A stretch of 64,000 bases of DNA from Romanomermis culicivorax (Eukaryota; Nematoda; Enoplea; Mermithida; Mermithidae). Location of the stretch: contig CAWUHX010000011.1 of the NCBI GenBank assembly GCA_963922205.1, positions 62,001 to 126,000 of the forward strand, read 5' to 3'. Of this stretch, positions 11,122-24,100 are shown piece after piece. The position numbers and the translations under genes are program-made. The notes under the pieces are model-generated. The model was not told where the DNA came from, ran no database searches, and was given only the letters and a program-made list of their open reading frames with translations. Within the stretch, counting starts at the first letter, position 1. Every line of letters begins with the position of its first letter.

Positions 11122-11640
11122 AGTCCATGAGTTGGAAGAGAATAAAGGATCGGCAGGAGAGTTATCCAGGGATCGTCCTTAATGCAGATGTTTCCTACCA
11201 CCCATGCTTACCCAAAAAGGACTAAAATTTAAGTACTTAAACCCACAAATAATGATCCAAATTAGCAAACCTTTGGTTTCCTAATTTGAATCCACCCAAG
11301 CTTATTTGAGAAACAAGGAGACGTTTCTCATATACAAGTTTACCTGATAAAAACAGACTTATGAACAACTGAAAGGAATTACTGTGCTAGGGCGACTAAT
11401 AACACAATACGAAAATGGGTGTGGTTAAACACAAGTTTCGCCCATACCGGAAAATGATGAAAAGGAGTGCTTCTTCCAAAACAACAACCTATTATAAAAT
11501 TGTACCGGAATCGGCAGAAAACACACTGCAACACCCCTATTGTGGTAGATCGCCTTAAGTGATCATCACGTCGACAAATAAGAAATGCAATGGGAGCTAC
11601 ACCATCCTTAGTGGCTGTCACCAGGCAGAGCCAAAGTGCC
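11122..11640. repeat. Dispersed repeat R1, copy 1
   Basis: Starts GTCCATGAGTTGGAAGAGAA and aligns closely with 29343-29603 and then, after a 1.1-kb solo LTR insertion in that copy, with 30704-31020 (CGACTA.TAACACAAT.CGAAAATGGG, AATTGTACCGG). It therefore acts as an empty-site control for that LTR. No protein recognised. The preceding 10986-11121 shows nothing. Confidence 0.65.
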
Positions 11641-12203
11641 CCATTGGCAGCGCCTGGTGGGGCGGCTGGAGTCATTGTAGTGGTTAGGTGATGTGTAGGA
11701 CGAAAGCCTTCTGACTCATTCCACAATTAGTGAGGCTGATGGTGCCCCATTGGCAACAGTGCAGCCGTCACTCTGTCAGCATGGATATACTAGAGGGCAC
11801 CAGCATACGAGTCCATGCAGATGGGAGGGTGAGTTTAGCCACTATTTTCAGGAGATCTGAGAATGCAGGTTCGAAAGATACTTGGGGAGGACAGAATGCG
11901 ACAAATGGTATGCAGCAGGCGAAAGGACAAACTAGTGGTGGCATCATTGGCTCTAGGGCAGATAAGCGACATTCCAGGGCTGATATGCTATAGGTCATGG
12001 GTAACAGCTTGGTGGCGAGAGAGTGAACTAGTACATATGAAGCAATGAAACGTGATTACAAGAAAAACTGAGGTGAGAAAATGAAGCAACAACAATGTGG
12101 CGATTGGGTTTCAATTGTGATGGCGATGGCGTTTTGCCGATGAGGCAGAGCATTGATGGTTTTGATGATCATTGTGACCAGTGTATCGATCATCATGATG
12201 ACA
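11641..12203. other. Unassigned stretch between R1 and the LINE tail
   Basis: GC content is higher than its surroundings. The phrase 'gtgccccattggca' occurs twice (about 11637 and 11741). Short open frames exist on both strands (11730-11993 plus; 11768-11998 minus) but neither looks like a known family. I see no RNA gene or clear repeat partner in the window. Confidence 0.3.
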
Positions 12204-12226
12204 GTTTTTTTTGTTTTTTTTCCTAG
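12204..12226 (-). other. LINE L2 3' A-rich tail
   Basis: On the minus strand the LINE sequence ends in AGGAAAAAAAACAAAAAAAA, an A-rich tail as expected at the 3' end of a target-primed LINE insertion. The coding region ends a little upstream. Confidence 0.55.
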
Positions 12227-12307
12227 CAGTTTTATTAATCGCAAAATAAATACAATGTATACAATTAGTAAAGTAGTAATAATGCAAAGAAACTTCTTGT
12301 TTATTTT

Positions 12308-15300
12308 TTATGTATTTATCATGTTTTCTAATAGTTGCTTTTCTGCAAAGTGATAAGATCCTATGGTGTTTAAGAAACAGTTTAGATCGTTTTCAAAAAA
12401 ATTGTATGTCAGATTTATATCTAATCTTCTTGTTTTGTATATATGGTATTTAGTAAAGACCATTAAAATGTTAAGGGTATTTTTCATTAGTCTGTCTTTA
12501 CTCGTCATACCTAAAATATAATCCTGCTGGTTTATTCTGAAATTAGGTTCTAAGTGATTCCGAATTCTCCTTTCTAAATCGCTCAAAAGAATTCTGACAG
12601 TAGGACACTCATACAGCATGTGTGAGATGTCATCATTTACGTCACAATGTCTACATAGTTCTGATCAGCATAATTTGTATTTGGCAAGTAGGTACGGCGT
12701 GTCTAATATAGTATGTAATATTTTGTATTGAAACTGTTCGTATTTGTTCCCAATTTCTAAGTCATGTAGTGTTTTCCATGATTCTTCAAATCTTTCGCAT
12801 GAGACCTTAAGTCGGTCTTTCCATATTATTTCTCCTTTTGGGATGCATTGTCTCGCATTTAGTATATGTTTTTTTATGCTATTCAGTTCCTTGGTAGCCC
12901 AAATTTGTGCAGTGAACACACTCTCATTCCGATGTCTTCCATAATTTTTTATTAGTGTTTTCCATGTTTTTGGTATCACATACAATATTTTTGCATAGTC
13001 AAATCAAGTTATTTGACACTCCTCTTTCTTAAGTGCTGCATAGGATCTGATAGACCATGTGTCGTCTAACCAATAATATAAATAGTTGAACTTTGTCTCA
13101 TGAAGAGCACGAAAGAAAACTGATTTTTTATTTACCAGGACGTATCTGTTGTTGTTTATCCTTTGTGTGGTGACTTCAAGTGGCGTAACTACCTCATATA
13201 CATTGCTACTTGGAATATTATGTATTGTTTCTAGGATTTCTTTGTAGAAAGTTGAATGAGTAACATTTAATTTGTCCGTACAAAAATTGGATTGTATTAT
13301 TTCTGAAAGACCACCAATTTTGTCAAGATAGGAGGTTCCAACCTTATTCCATTTACCAGCAGAATTTAATAGTCGTTCAACCCATTTAGCCTTCAGCGAT
13401 ATTATAACTGTCTGAATATCATTCAATACCCCCTTTCTCATGACTTTGAGCCAAGACTACAGATTTTATTTTAGGAGTTGAGCCATTCTACACAAACTTT
13501 CGTTGCATACTTCTGATCTGTTTAATTAAGCTCTTGTCCACTGCTAGATTTATAAAACTATAATTCAATTTTGACATTATTGAGTAATTCCATACCGTAA
13601 CTTTTCCGTAGAATGTTAGCCCCCTGGTCTTCCATATGTTACATTCTTTCTGACATTTTTTGATTTTTTCCGTAAAATTTTTTGTGTTCATGAGATCCTT
13701 GTCATATGAGAAGTGGATTCCCAAAATTTTTATGCTATCTGTTATATTGCATGAACCTAGTCTATTTGTTTTTGACCAGTTTTCTCCCAAACCTATGATT
13801 TGTTTTTTTTTCAGGTTGACGCACAAACCAGATGCTTTTGAGTATTCTTTTATTATTTTCAGTGCATTTTTTAAATCTGGTTTATCCCATACCAGTAAAG
13901 TTGTATCATCAGCATACATGGATACTTTATGAGTCTCGTCTTCTATCTGTAATCCTCTGTATGCTTCTGATGTCCGTAAATTAATAGCCATACATTCCAT
14001 GGCACAGATAAATATATAAGGAGAAATGGGACATCCTTGCTGGACACCCCGCAACAGTTTAAACCTTTTGGTTGTGAAGCCTGAGTTCATAACTACTGCT
14101 TCTGCTCCATTATATAATGTATCTATTCACTTACAGAATTTGTCTCTAAAGTTGAAGTGTTTTAATGTTCTGATCATGAATTTCCTATCAAGTGAGTCAA
14201 AAGCCTTTTCGATGTCCAATGAGACAATGTATCCAGACTTGGTTGATTTTTTATAGTGTTCTATAATGTCCAAAAGATATCTTATGTTTTCACCAATGTA
14301 CCTGTTTGGCATGAAGCCTTTTTGATCCTCATGTATGATTAGGTTGAGCTGACTCTTTAGTCTTGTGGCTAGTACCTTAGCTATTAGTTTATAATCTACA
14401 TTTAATAGTGAAATCAGTCTCCAGTTTGACAGTTCTGATATGTCTTTTCCCGATTTGGGTAGTAACCTAATAATGCTCCTGCGCTTAGAGTCTGACATAA
14501 TACCTTTCTCTAGGTTATAATTTAGGCAGCTAATTAGCCGGTCTTTTATTATGCCCCAATAGTTTTTGTAAAATTCTACCATAAGTCCGTCATCACCTGG
14601 AGATTTCCCATTTTTCATATTTTTCAGTACAGTTGTGTATTCAGATTGAGAAATATTCTGTTCTAAGCATTTATTTTTTTCATCAGTTATTTTTGTGTAT
14701 TCTGTTTCTGCTATTTTCTAAAAGAAATTTTCTTGAAATTTCGTTTCATCTATTTTCTGTCCATACAAGTCACTATAGAATTGTAAGATCTTGTCTAATA
14801 TTTTTGATGGATCCGTGATTTTGTTACCATCTCCATTTTGGAGACTTGTTATACATTTCTATTATAGCTTCTTTTTTCCATGTTTAGAAAATATTTATTT
14901 GGTTTTTCTCCCATGGTATTCCATTTGAGTTTTGTTTTTTCCATTGAGAAAGCTATTTTTTTCTCCATGATTATGTTTAGTTCTGTTAGAATTAAGTTAT
15001 GTTTTAATCTATCTTCATCAGTTTCGAATTCATCGATTTTTCGTTGCAACTCTTGTAGTTCTATTCTGAGATCTTTTTCTCTGTTTTTGGTTGATTTCGC
15101 TATTTTTTTACAGTAAGTAATTGTATCTTTTTTTATAATGTATTTTATATACTCCCATGTTTTTGATGGATCTGAGCCCATGTCCTTGCTCTCTTTTATT
15201 GCTTTGTGAACCATAACTAGGAGTAGTTTACTGTATTTTGTGTCCGCAATTAATGAATTGTTAAAATGCCAAAAACCAGGACCTCTCCTTTTGAAGAGGC

Positions 15301-16017
15301 TTCCAGTTAGTTTAAGAGTTATAGCTTTGTGGTCAGAAGGGAGGCCGCCAACTATGTCACATTTGCTGACCTGACCCATAATTTCCTCAGAGGCCAAAAA
15401 ATAATCAAGTCTGCATTTGACATTTGACTTAGGTTGATACCATGTGTATCTTCTTGTTGTTGGGTTTCCTCTTCTGTACGTGTCAACTAGATCTAAAGCA
15501 GATACATGTTCCAGAAATTTAGTTACTGATTTCTTTTTGTAATTTTTACTGTTTCCTCCAACTTTGTCCAGTCCTTTGTCTATGGTTGGATTGAAATCTC
15601 CACCCATAAGGATAGGTAGTTCACTTTTGTTGAAATTTTTCAATTGGTGGAAGAGATCATCAAAAAAAGATAATTGTTCTTTTTCCTGGACTGGGGTATA
15701 AACATTTACTAATATAAATTTGTGGTCTGATATTTTTACTTCAAGAAATATATACCTACCTTCAGTATCTTTTTTCGTTGATATGGTCTCATATGAGCAG
15801 AGATTATTTAGGAGTATGGCAACGCCTTTTGAATTGCTTCTTCCATGTGAGAAAAAGAGTGTATTTGTGCCACATCCCCACTCAAGTCTAATTCGATTCT
15901 CAGTCCCTTTGACTGTGTGTGTTTCTTGTAAAAAATGATATCCGCATGATTATTCTTTGCATATGCAAAAATACTTTTGCGTTTTGCCTCAGGTATTATA
16001 GATTTACAGTTCAACAA
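12308..16017 (-). pseudogene. LINE L2 ORF2: endonuclease and reverse transcriptase
   Basis: Read right to left. An APE-type endonuclease (about 16017-15300) shows PEAKRKSIF near the N-terminus, GGDFN, RLDYFLAS and the catalytic SDHKAI. After a coiled, lysine-rich linker (15150-14850), RT starts near 14620 with NGKSPGDDG, NWRLISLLNVDYKLIAK, GFMPNRY, SLDIEKAFDSLD, GVQQGCPISPYIF and the box MYADD (about 13900). The C-terminal domain (13440-12308) ends with a Cys/His cluster and MLYECPTVR, as in L1/Tx1-clade LINEs. Frameshifts and stops split it into several frames. A TIR transposon cuts the element at 16018-20133, separating ORF2 from ORF1 (20619-21101). Function in life: nicking target DNA and copying its own RNA there. 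Confidence 0.88.
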
Positions 16018-17385
16018 TAAAGGCTCATCTATACTTCGGACGCAAGGCTTGCGTTGCGTGCGTTGCGTCCGTTACGGCAAAAATGCGGAAGTATGGATGC
16101 TCCGCTTGCGTATCTTGCGTATTTTTCTTGCGTCCGAGTATGGATGCTCGGTTGCGTTGCTTGCGTTGCGCTCCTTACGGCCGACGCAAGCATACGCAAA
16201 CGGTACAGTAGGATTCTTGACTTGACGCAAGGAACGCAAGAAACGCAAGGATTTTCGCTTGTGTTTTCTTCGGATTTCCGAACTTCCCATTTCATTATTG
16301 ATGATGTTCATGCCTTCGTTGAGTTTTTTCTTTCTTTTTTTCCAGCGAGTCGTCTGCCGCGGTTATTTTTTCGTAAAAATGTCGTAATTTGGGGGAAGCT
16401 TGGTTTGTGGGCAATCCAGACTTCTGAAATGTTGGATCAGCCCGGGTTTTTGGTTTTCTCAGGGGTTGTATGGGTGCCACTTTGGCATACCTGTAATTGG
16501 GTGGGGATTGGGAGAGCCTCCAACCTGGTGGAGGAACCCTATACCCAAATGTTGCGACTCCCCCCAAACACCGTTTTTTTTCCTCGAAGATTTTTTCCAA
16601 ATGAGAACCGGACCCAAATTTTTTTTCCTCATTTTGCAAAAATTTCTCACATTTTTAAAAACGTTTATAATGCGTCTACGGATGCTTTTTTATGCATTTT
16701 AGGAGCATACCCAAGCATTTTGATGCTTTTTGATTTAGAAATCTGCAAAAATTGGGAAAAAATTGAGAAAATTCTGGTTATGATAGTCAAAATGAGCTCA
16801 TGAAGAATGTATTGGTGTTTTACAAGAGCAGAGAAAGCATTTTAACGACAGAGTTGTCATGAATTTATCCTTTATTTATATTTCTGTGGTTCCAATTAGG
16901 ATTATCCAATTTTATTTTATTTTTTTCCCGGCGCGGAGCGTCAGAAAAAATTTTGGATTTTCACTTTCTAAAACGCTGGAAATTGAACCTTCACAACGTT
17001 GGGAAATAAATTAAAATCCGACTGAAGAAGTATGATTTGTTCCCCATTCCAGTGTTGACTGTTAACTATTAGAAAATGAGATGAGCTAATTTGATTGATA
17101 GAAACTGTTGATAATTAATTATTAAGGGTAAATTTTTGGGGTAAATTTTCGAAATAAGTATTTGGTTTTTTTCGACTTTTTTGAGATTTTTCGGGACTCC
17201 CCAAAATTGTAGAAATTTCAGGACTCCCACCCGTAGGAAACTGCTTGAAGCGCTATATTATGGAGGAAATTAGGAATGTTGGAAAAAATCTGCGTGCCTT
17301 TCATACGAATGAAAAAAAAATCCGTTCATCAAGACAAAAAACTAGTATTTTGATGCATTTTAGAATGTCGAAAGTTACCGGCGCT

Positions 17386-17595
17386 CATACCTGTAATTGG
17401 GGAGGGTTTGGGGGTGGACCCACCAACTTGGCCAATCCTGTACCCAACCCCCCCAGATTTGGAAAAATTAGGAAAAAATTGGGCAAAAAGACTCTTTTTT
17501 GGCTTTTTTTGGGAAAATTATCGACTTTTTTTACCCCCCTCCAAAATTGCTGGTTCCCCCCTCCCCCGAAACTGCTCAGAGCTCTTGCAGGTATG
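17386..17595. mobile_element. Nested MITE 1 with 8-bp target duplication (hAT-like)
   Basis: A 210-bp element with ends CATACCTG and CAGGTATG, flanked by the direct repeat CCGGCGCT (17378-17385 and 17596-17603). An 8-bp duplication suits hAT transposons. The inside is rich in C runs and ACCCAAC. It lies within the 16021-20130 transposon, so it inserted later. Confidence 0.75.
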
Positions 17596-18061
17596 CCGGC
17601 GCTCTGCGCTAATTTCAAGCTTCGTTGGCAAAACCCACTTTTCAAAATTTCGGATTGCGAATTTTTTGGGTTTCGGTTACTTCTGCATAGTTGTAAGACC
17701 TTAGGTCGGTTGTAGGAGGTAAAAATCAGCCTAAAAGTCGAAAAAACCCAATTTGTTTGCCGCAATCACGAAAATCTTTTTTAAAGCCAGAATGGCACCT
17801 TTTTATCCTATTTTTGATTTTTTTGCATGCTGAGTCAGTCGGGGCTTAGAAGCTCCTCAATTACAACTGTTTTTTCTGTTTGATGAGTTGTGATTTAAGT
17901 TCTTCACCACATTTTTGACAAATTTAGATATATTTACAGCCGTTACTCGAGGGCTTTTCTAGGTATGTTGGGGTTTTCTTTGATTTGATTGCTAAAAATT
18001 TTTAAACATAGGATCATTAAGCCAAGTTAAAAAACCTAAGTTTTTCAATTGTCCTACTAAA

Positions 18062-18232
18062 CATACCTGTAATTGGCCCTGTACCCAACCCTCCCCCAGA
18101 CTGGGAAAAATTAGAGAAAATTGGCAAAAAAGTGCCTTTTTTGGGAAAATTTAAGAATTTTTTGGACCCCCCTCCAAAATTTCTGGTTTACCCCCCCCCC
18201 CCCACCGACTGGTCGGACTTCTTACAGGTATG
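18062..18232. mobile_element. Nested MITE 2, same family
   Basis: A 171-bp element with the same CATACCTGTAATTGG start and TTACAGGTATG end. Flanking 8-mers CTACTAAA and ACACTAAA are nearly identical, consistent with an old 8-bp duplication. A third CATACCTGTAATTGGG end is at about 16488, but I cannot place its partner. Confidence 0.7.
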
Positions 18233-19293
18233 ACACTAAATTCGCATGAATTGAATACTATTTCTGCTATGACGTGCAATCAATGTCACTGGGAATACAA
18301 AAGAACTAGTCGAGGCTCAAAATGTTAAAAAACCGTGGTGAATAGAAGAACGGAATCCTAATGTTCTAATTTTACATACCTGCTACACTATTTAACGCAA
18401 TTCAAGTTGCAGTCAGGGCCGTTCTTAATGGTTTAGAGGCCCTGGGCGAACTCCGGTTTAGAGGCCCTCAATTTTTTTTCAATAATTATTATACACCATG
18501 CCATTTTTAGGTAATAGATGATTCACTAATTTACATACTTTAAAATATCTAAAAACTACGTTATTACAAGATTCTAACTATTCACTTATCAAAATACATG
18601 TTATTTGACTTTCATAGCACTCCTCTTCTGTATTCGTTAGTTGTGTATCATCCTCCGTTTAACAAGGCTTAATTTAGGATAATATTTGTGTACTCTGGTA
18701 TCAGAAAAATTGTCCGAATTTTACTACCCATTAGTTTTACAAAGCGATTTATTCTATAGAGCGCTATTAAATGATTCACTTACCTCGTGAGATAATCCAG
18801 AATCAAATCCTGACTTACTTATACAGGAGCTACTGGATAGAAACGTACGCTGAAGCTAAAACAGATAAATGAAATTTTTCGTCTGTATGTTTTCAACTTC
18901 CGACTGTCTCTAAAGTCATTAATTATAGATTTTTAATTTTTGTACTACTTTCATCCAACTAGATTTGAGTCCAGAGGTGCGTGCCGATTGTCCAGGACCA
19001 TGGGAATAGTCCGAAGTTTCCTCGTACGCCACTAAGGTTGAGATTTGAAACGAAACTATAGGTCATTTCACCCTAATCGAAAATATTCTAGTCGATACTT
19101 GTCGCAATTTTGATCACTCCGCAAGTTAGTAGAATGATAAACGATATCTGATTCATAATCCTCAAGAATTAAATTGTAAGAGATTTATTGTTTCTCAAAA
19201 ATTTGAATATTGATTATTTTTGAATGTTGAAATCTATTATTTTCCATGTCTCACGTCTTAAAAATTCAGAATTTCAACAGAATAAAGTTTTAT

Positions 19294-19388
19294 TTTCAGC
19301 TGATCTTGTTCGACGTTTCGACCAGGATCGCCTCGACTGGATTTCTAGCGTCGATTATTCCCACGTACATCAAATATGTGATTTTCAG
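19294..19388 (+). other. Exon-like segment inside the TIR transposon
   Basis: A 95-base open segment preceded by TTTTCAG and followed by CAG|GTGAAG, i.e. with acceptor- and donor-like edges. Translation (ADLVRRFDQDRLDWISSVDY) is not recognised. It could be a remnant of the transposon's own gene. No neighbouring exons found. Confidence 0.25.
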
Positions 19389-20133
19389 GTGAAGTTAAAA
19401 TGCTTATCACGGCTTCGTGTAGAAGAATCTAAATTTTCATAGAAAGTCTTTCTTGTAACTTGTTTTTCGTTTAGAAAATTAGACTTTTTGAACCATTGTT
19501 TGAAAACTTGTGAAAAAGCTTATATTTTGTGAAATTTTTCTTTGACATTTCCCAAATATAGTGAGTATTCAAAATTCTTCACCTCCGAAAATTTGTTCCT
19601 GTATATTTGCATTCAATGAGTTTATCTTCTGTTACCAGAAAGTCTCGACAGGGCGAATACGTAATTTGAAATCACGAAGAAGAAAGATGAACGTGAAATT
19701 TTGTGTCCCCATTATGTAAAATTTGTTTTCCTTAAACGAATAAAACTCAAGAAGCCTGTTCCATTTTCATGAGATTTCTCAAAATCCTTTCGAGAAAAGA
19801 TGGCTAATCATTTAATTTAACGTTAATTCTGCTAATCTCAGTTTAGTTGAAATTTTTTTGTTTGAAGAGGCGCATTATTTTTGGCTCAAATACTTATGAA
19901 TTTGCTAGACAAAATTGTAATTTGATTCGCAAGTTTTTGATTGCGCCATAATTCTTGCGTCCGTTGCACCACAAATTTGGAGTATGGATAATCGGCTTGC
20001 GTTGCTTACGTCTCCTTACGTTGCTTCCGTTGCGTGCGTTGCGTCAGATTTCTTACGCAATGTAAGCAACGTAACGCAAGCAACGCAACGTAAGCAACGC
20101 AAGCCTTGCGTCCGAAGTATAGATGAGCCTTAA

Positions 20134-20618
20134 GAAAGATAAGTTATACGACATTTGAGAAAGAGATGCATCATGCGCTGGGTCATTTGCTAATCAAATT
20201 TGCTTGTGAAAAGGTATTTTACATAGACGTAATAGAAATTTTTGTTAGAAAAAATGAAATAATACACAATAGAATGTGAAAACCTGCAAGCCAAAGCTTG
20301 AGGCGCAAAGTGAAATAAATTTCTCAACCCCGAAGGGCACAGAGTAAGGCATCACCTAAAGATGATGCTAAATTACCAATTTTTTATTTGGTCGATTGAA
20401 TACAATTTATTGGCATTTCAAAAAAGAAAAAACGAGTAAATATTAACAAGCGCAGTAAATAGTGAATGATATTGTTATCAAATATGAAAAATGACAAATA
20501 CTACTAAAGACTGATTAAAGAAAAAACAAAAAACTAAATCGAATAATCAAAAAAACATTATTAACATTTATGATGAAATTTGCCCTTTCTTCTTATTAAA
20601 TTTTCCTCATTTTTCGTC
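20134..20618 (-). other. LINE L2 inter-ORF region
   Basis: AT-rich, without coding potential, lying between the end of LINE ORF1 and the transposon that separates it from ORF2. Two short segments, 'gaggcgcaaagtg' and 'ccgaagggcac' near 20310-20340, look unlike the rest. I see no other feature. Confidence 0.35.
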
Positions 20619-21101
20619 TCATTGTTGGCGGGTTAAATTGTCTGCAAAGATAGTTGGTGGTTTCCTGTCGTTATTGAAAGTTGCTAAATTTTTGGCATGA
20701 GATGCAACCATTCTTTTTTGTTCAAGATTTGAGAAGACAATCTTTACTTGACAGTTCTCAGCCGATTTGTTCTTGAATGCCCCGATCCAGTCCATTTTGA
20801 TGTTGTCCATTTCGGTTTCGGCCACAGCCATTTTTTTGATTATAAATTTCTGTATTTGCCGAAATTTGTCCTCGAATGTCAACTTCGGATTTATTGGATA
20901 AAGGTCCATTGGAAAATTAAAAAGCCAGGCAACAGGCTTTCGGACAATGCTTTCGACCATTTAAACTCGTTTTTCCAATATATCGACCTTTTGTTTGATC
21001 GCCAATTTTTTGTTGTTGTTGTTTGATGATGAATTTTCGACTTGATCATGGAATTTTTGTTTCTTTGCAGCCATTGAATCTTGATCCACATTGTTGCTCA
21101 T
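20619..21101 (-). pseudogene. LINE L2 ORF1 (RNA-binding protein)
   Basis: Starts with ATG at 21101 and reads in one frame through one TAA (20961-20963) to a TGA near 20619. The N-terminal 45 residues are polar and coiled-coil-like (KKLAIKQKVDILEKRV). The C-terminal part has VKIVFSNLEQKRMVASHAKN followed by PPTIFADNLT, the pattern of L1/Tx1 ORF1 proteins, which bind the LINE RNA. It lies in the same orientation as ORF2, as in a normal LINE. A related ORF1 is at 35320-35900. Confidence 0.65.
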
Positions 21102-21149
21102 TCTTTTCATTGAAAAAAACATATATTTGTGGAGTAATAAGCGACCCAG

Positions 21150-24100
21150 CGCAGTGACACTATATGACTAGAGAATAATGGTGAAAGAAGGTATGTAAAT
21201 TTTTTAAAGCAAAGAAGACGAAACCACCTTTCACAAGCACTGCAAAAAACCCGACCTTCTGATGACAGTTTTGATTGCAGTAGCAAGAATTGTGGCATCC
21301 ATTATGTTCTGTATTGTGGTATGGCAGGCAGCCGTGATGGTCCACGTCAACCTGACAACAGGTTGATGATGTGTAGGTGCATCATGGCAAAGGCGACAGC
21401 CATTGATTCCAGGCTGTGGGACTGGCAGCAGAACCAATGAAGGTACATGGGCTGGCGTACTGACCAACAAAATTTGGCATGTCAGTAGCAATTGTCAATG
21501 GGACAAAAAATCATGGCTATATCGCATCAGTATGGGGTAATTCAATTTACTATGGTATTTGAGATAGATGCGGTACAATTTTTGGTGCTGGCAGTAACTG
21601 GAAATTGCAGATATTGTGGATAGGTGAGCCAGTAATAGATTGAACCGATGGCTGTGTCATAGGCTTGGAAGAGACAATGTGGGTTGTCCAAGCCACAGGC
21701 TTCATACAGGAAGTGCATGAGGTGGGCCGTAAGGATGGCATCCACACTACCCATTTGCTGCACCCACAGGCCAAGCTATCAAAGGAAAAGCTTGGCTACT
21801 GCAGATGGACATGAGGGGCCTTGATTCTCTGTGAGCTGGTCGAAGGTGTTTATGGAAATATTGGTAAAGCACCAAAAGCATTGGTCACCCGCAAGTAAAC
21901 AACAATCAAGATGTGAACACTTAGTTGGCCTAGGAATTGATTCAATGGCATCTCTTGCATAGTGCGCAGTGAGAAGAATTCAATAGCTGGATTGATATGT
22001 GATGGGTAGCACAGGCTGGCCAACAAAATCGTATGGGGCTGATTGGTTGTTCAGAAACAGGTGTAATTTGGCAGCATTAGCCATTGAGGTAGCAACTGTT
22101 GCATACTTAGAATGGTAGTAGTGGTCATCCAAGTAGTTGCTGTCACTGGCGTGATACCATCATTGTTGTTTGCAAAACAGTGGAAGTTGGCATTGTGGTT
22201 ACAGTCATGGCTGTCATCATTGAAGTGGCAACAGCGGCCGATGGTGGGGCTATAGCCATGGTGGGCAATGACATTGTCCTTGTCAAGGCTGACATGGATT
22301 TTGCAGAAGTTGGGGGTTTGATGTCCATGGGCACAGCTGGAGGTTGCAAGGCCATAGACCCAGACAGCAGGGGTGGATTTTTCAGATATTCGAGGTAAGG
22401 TCAAACTTAGGCATCACTCTGTGATTGGCTGATATATTGTGTCAATTGGGTGGAGAGCAGCTGAAGGTGTTCCTTGTAGAATCTAGAAAAATACACTTGA
22501 TGAGTTTGCTCCCTTTGAGTTTGGTGATGAGGAGCATCAACATCACAGTCTCTTTGGTGGCTGTCACCATGGTGACCATTGTGGCGACAGACAAGACTGG
22601 TCTCTTTCATGATGGTGGCAATCATCACCTTGATGGGAGTCATGATGTGTGTGGTACATGGTCGCGCTTTGGGCTGGTGTATCGAAATGGTATCTGATTA
22701 TTCTTTTTTAGTCACAGTTTCTGGTGGTGGTTGCTTTGTTGGCATGACTTTCAGCTGCCATGTCAGGCCAGTAGAGGAACTGGCAAGACTGGCTGTTTCA
22801 CATTCCTTCATTCAGGTTCCTTGTTTTGATCTCTGCTCATGGCATTTAGCAGTGCCTCTTCTGGCCATCATTCTGCCCTCAGCACAAGATGTGCAGGGTA
22901 CCTTAGTACATGAAAAATTGATAGGCTGCTAAAATGTTGTCTGCTAAAATGTTGTCTCCCATAATCGCCTTTAAGGCCCTATGTGAGAGCCTTGAATAAA
23001 TGGTGGTGTTGGAATTGGCAGGCAAAATGGCAGTGAGTGGGACATTGTGAAAAGTGATGATGATTGTTTGGGCCAACTGTTTGATTTCAGTTGCTTCCAA
23101 CAAATTTTTGGGTATATAGATGTAGTGCTGAATATTTCTGGAATAAAACTGTACTGACCAAACACCAGATACAGTAATATCAGGTAAAAAATGTACAGTG
23201 TCACATATTCTAACATGTCGGGTTGCAAGATAGAGGTTTTCAGATCATTGAAATATCAAAGGGTGTATGGAAACTTGAGCATGAAATGTGAGACATTCAG
23301 GGACCACAAAGTGGGGAGGGTGGCCTTCAGTGTACTTTTTTTGGGCATGAAACCAATTTTCCAAGCCAGCTCATAAAGTGGTTGGGACAAATCAATATTT
23401 TGAATAATTCAGTAGGCATTGAAGTGAATGGCCTTAATGACCGGATCTTTGATTTTTTTTGATGGTCGGCCCAGAATTGGATACCAAGGAGGGTGTATAT
23501 TCTTCCCCAATCATGGGTTCCTTTGTATGAGAGTACAATGGTGTGGTCACTGTCAATTAGGGAGAAAAAGGTGAACCAATCTTCTGCTTTAGCTGTGAAA
23601 GTTTCGAAAATGAACATGTTGCCATTATGAAATGCGAGTTGGACATGACCCGGGTAGCTGGAAGCATTAAGATCAGCAGGCATCCGAATTTTGAATTTAA
23701 AGTTTTTTATTTCAGCAAAACGTATGGATTCAGTGTCAGAGCTGATGTGCATGTGGCCCCAGAAATTTGGTGTGGCCTGGGCGGTGAGTGCCACCCCCAT
23801 GGAACCAGGTGCCAAGAAAACAGGTGGCCACAAGACATTTGGCAGCCATGTGAAAAGCGTAACATAACAGCATTCCAAATGTGCCAAGTCATTTGGCAGA
23901 TGGTCATTTGGCATTGTGTAATAAAGGAGCAGGTAGGTATAGTAACATTGGACAAACTGATTTCAAGTGGTGCCAGAGTTGTGCCAAGTCCAAAGGTTGA
24001 CCTCATTTTGAACCAAAAATGATTAAATGTTTGCACCAAAATAGGTTAAGACTGGCAGGTTCCCTGAATGGCTGTGACTTGGGCGGCAATGCCATGATGG

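Larger units (their letters stand above)
16021..20130. mobile_element. 4.1-kb TIR DNA transposon, PIF/Harbinger-like target site
   Basis: Perfect 37-bp terminal inverted repeats beginning AGGCTCATCTATACTTCGG lie at 16021 and end at 20130. They are flanked by TAA at 16018-16020 and 20131-20133; a 3-bp TWA duplication is typical of PIF/Harbinger. Subterminal sequence at both ends is a GCGTTGC/TTGCGT tandem-like array (16040-16250; 19955-20120). It sits inside LINE L2, between ORF1 and the ORF2 start. I recognise no transposase, so this is probably a non-autonomous derivative; it carries at least two smaller MITEs. A large plus-strand open frame at its left end is a by-product of the repeats. 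Confidence 0.85.

Noticed and set aside
16054-16803. 249-codon plus-strand open frame
   Set aside because: Covers the GCGTTGC terminal arrays and C-rich MITE sequence of the TIR transposon; composition is repeat-driven and no domain is seen.
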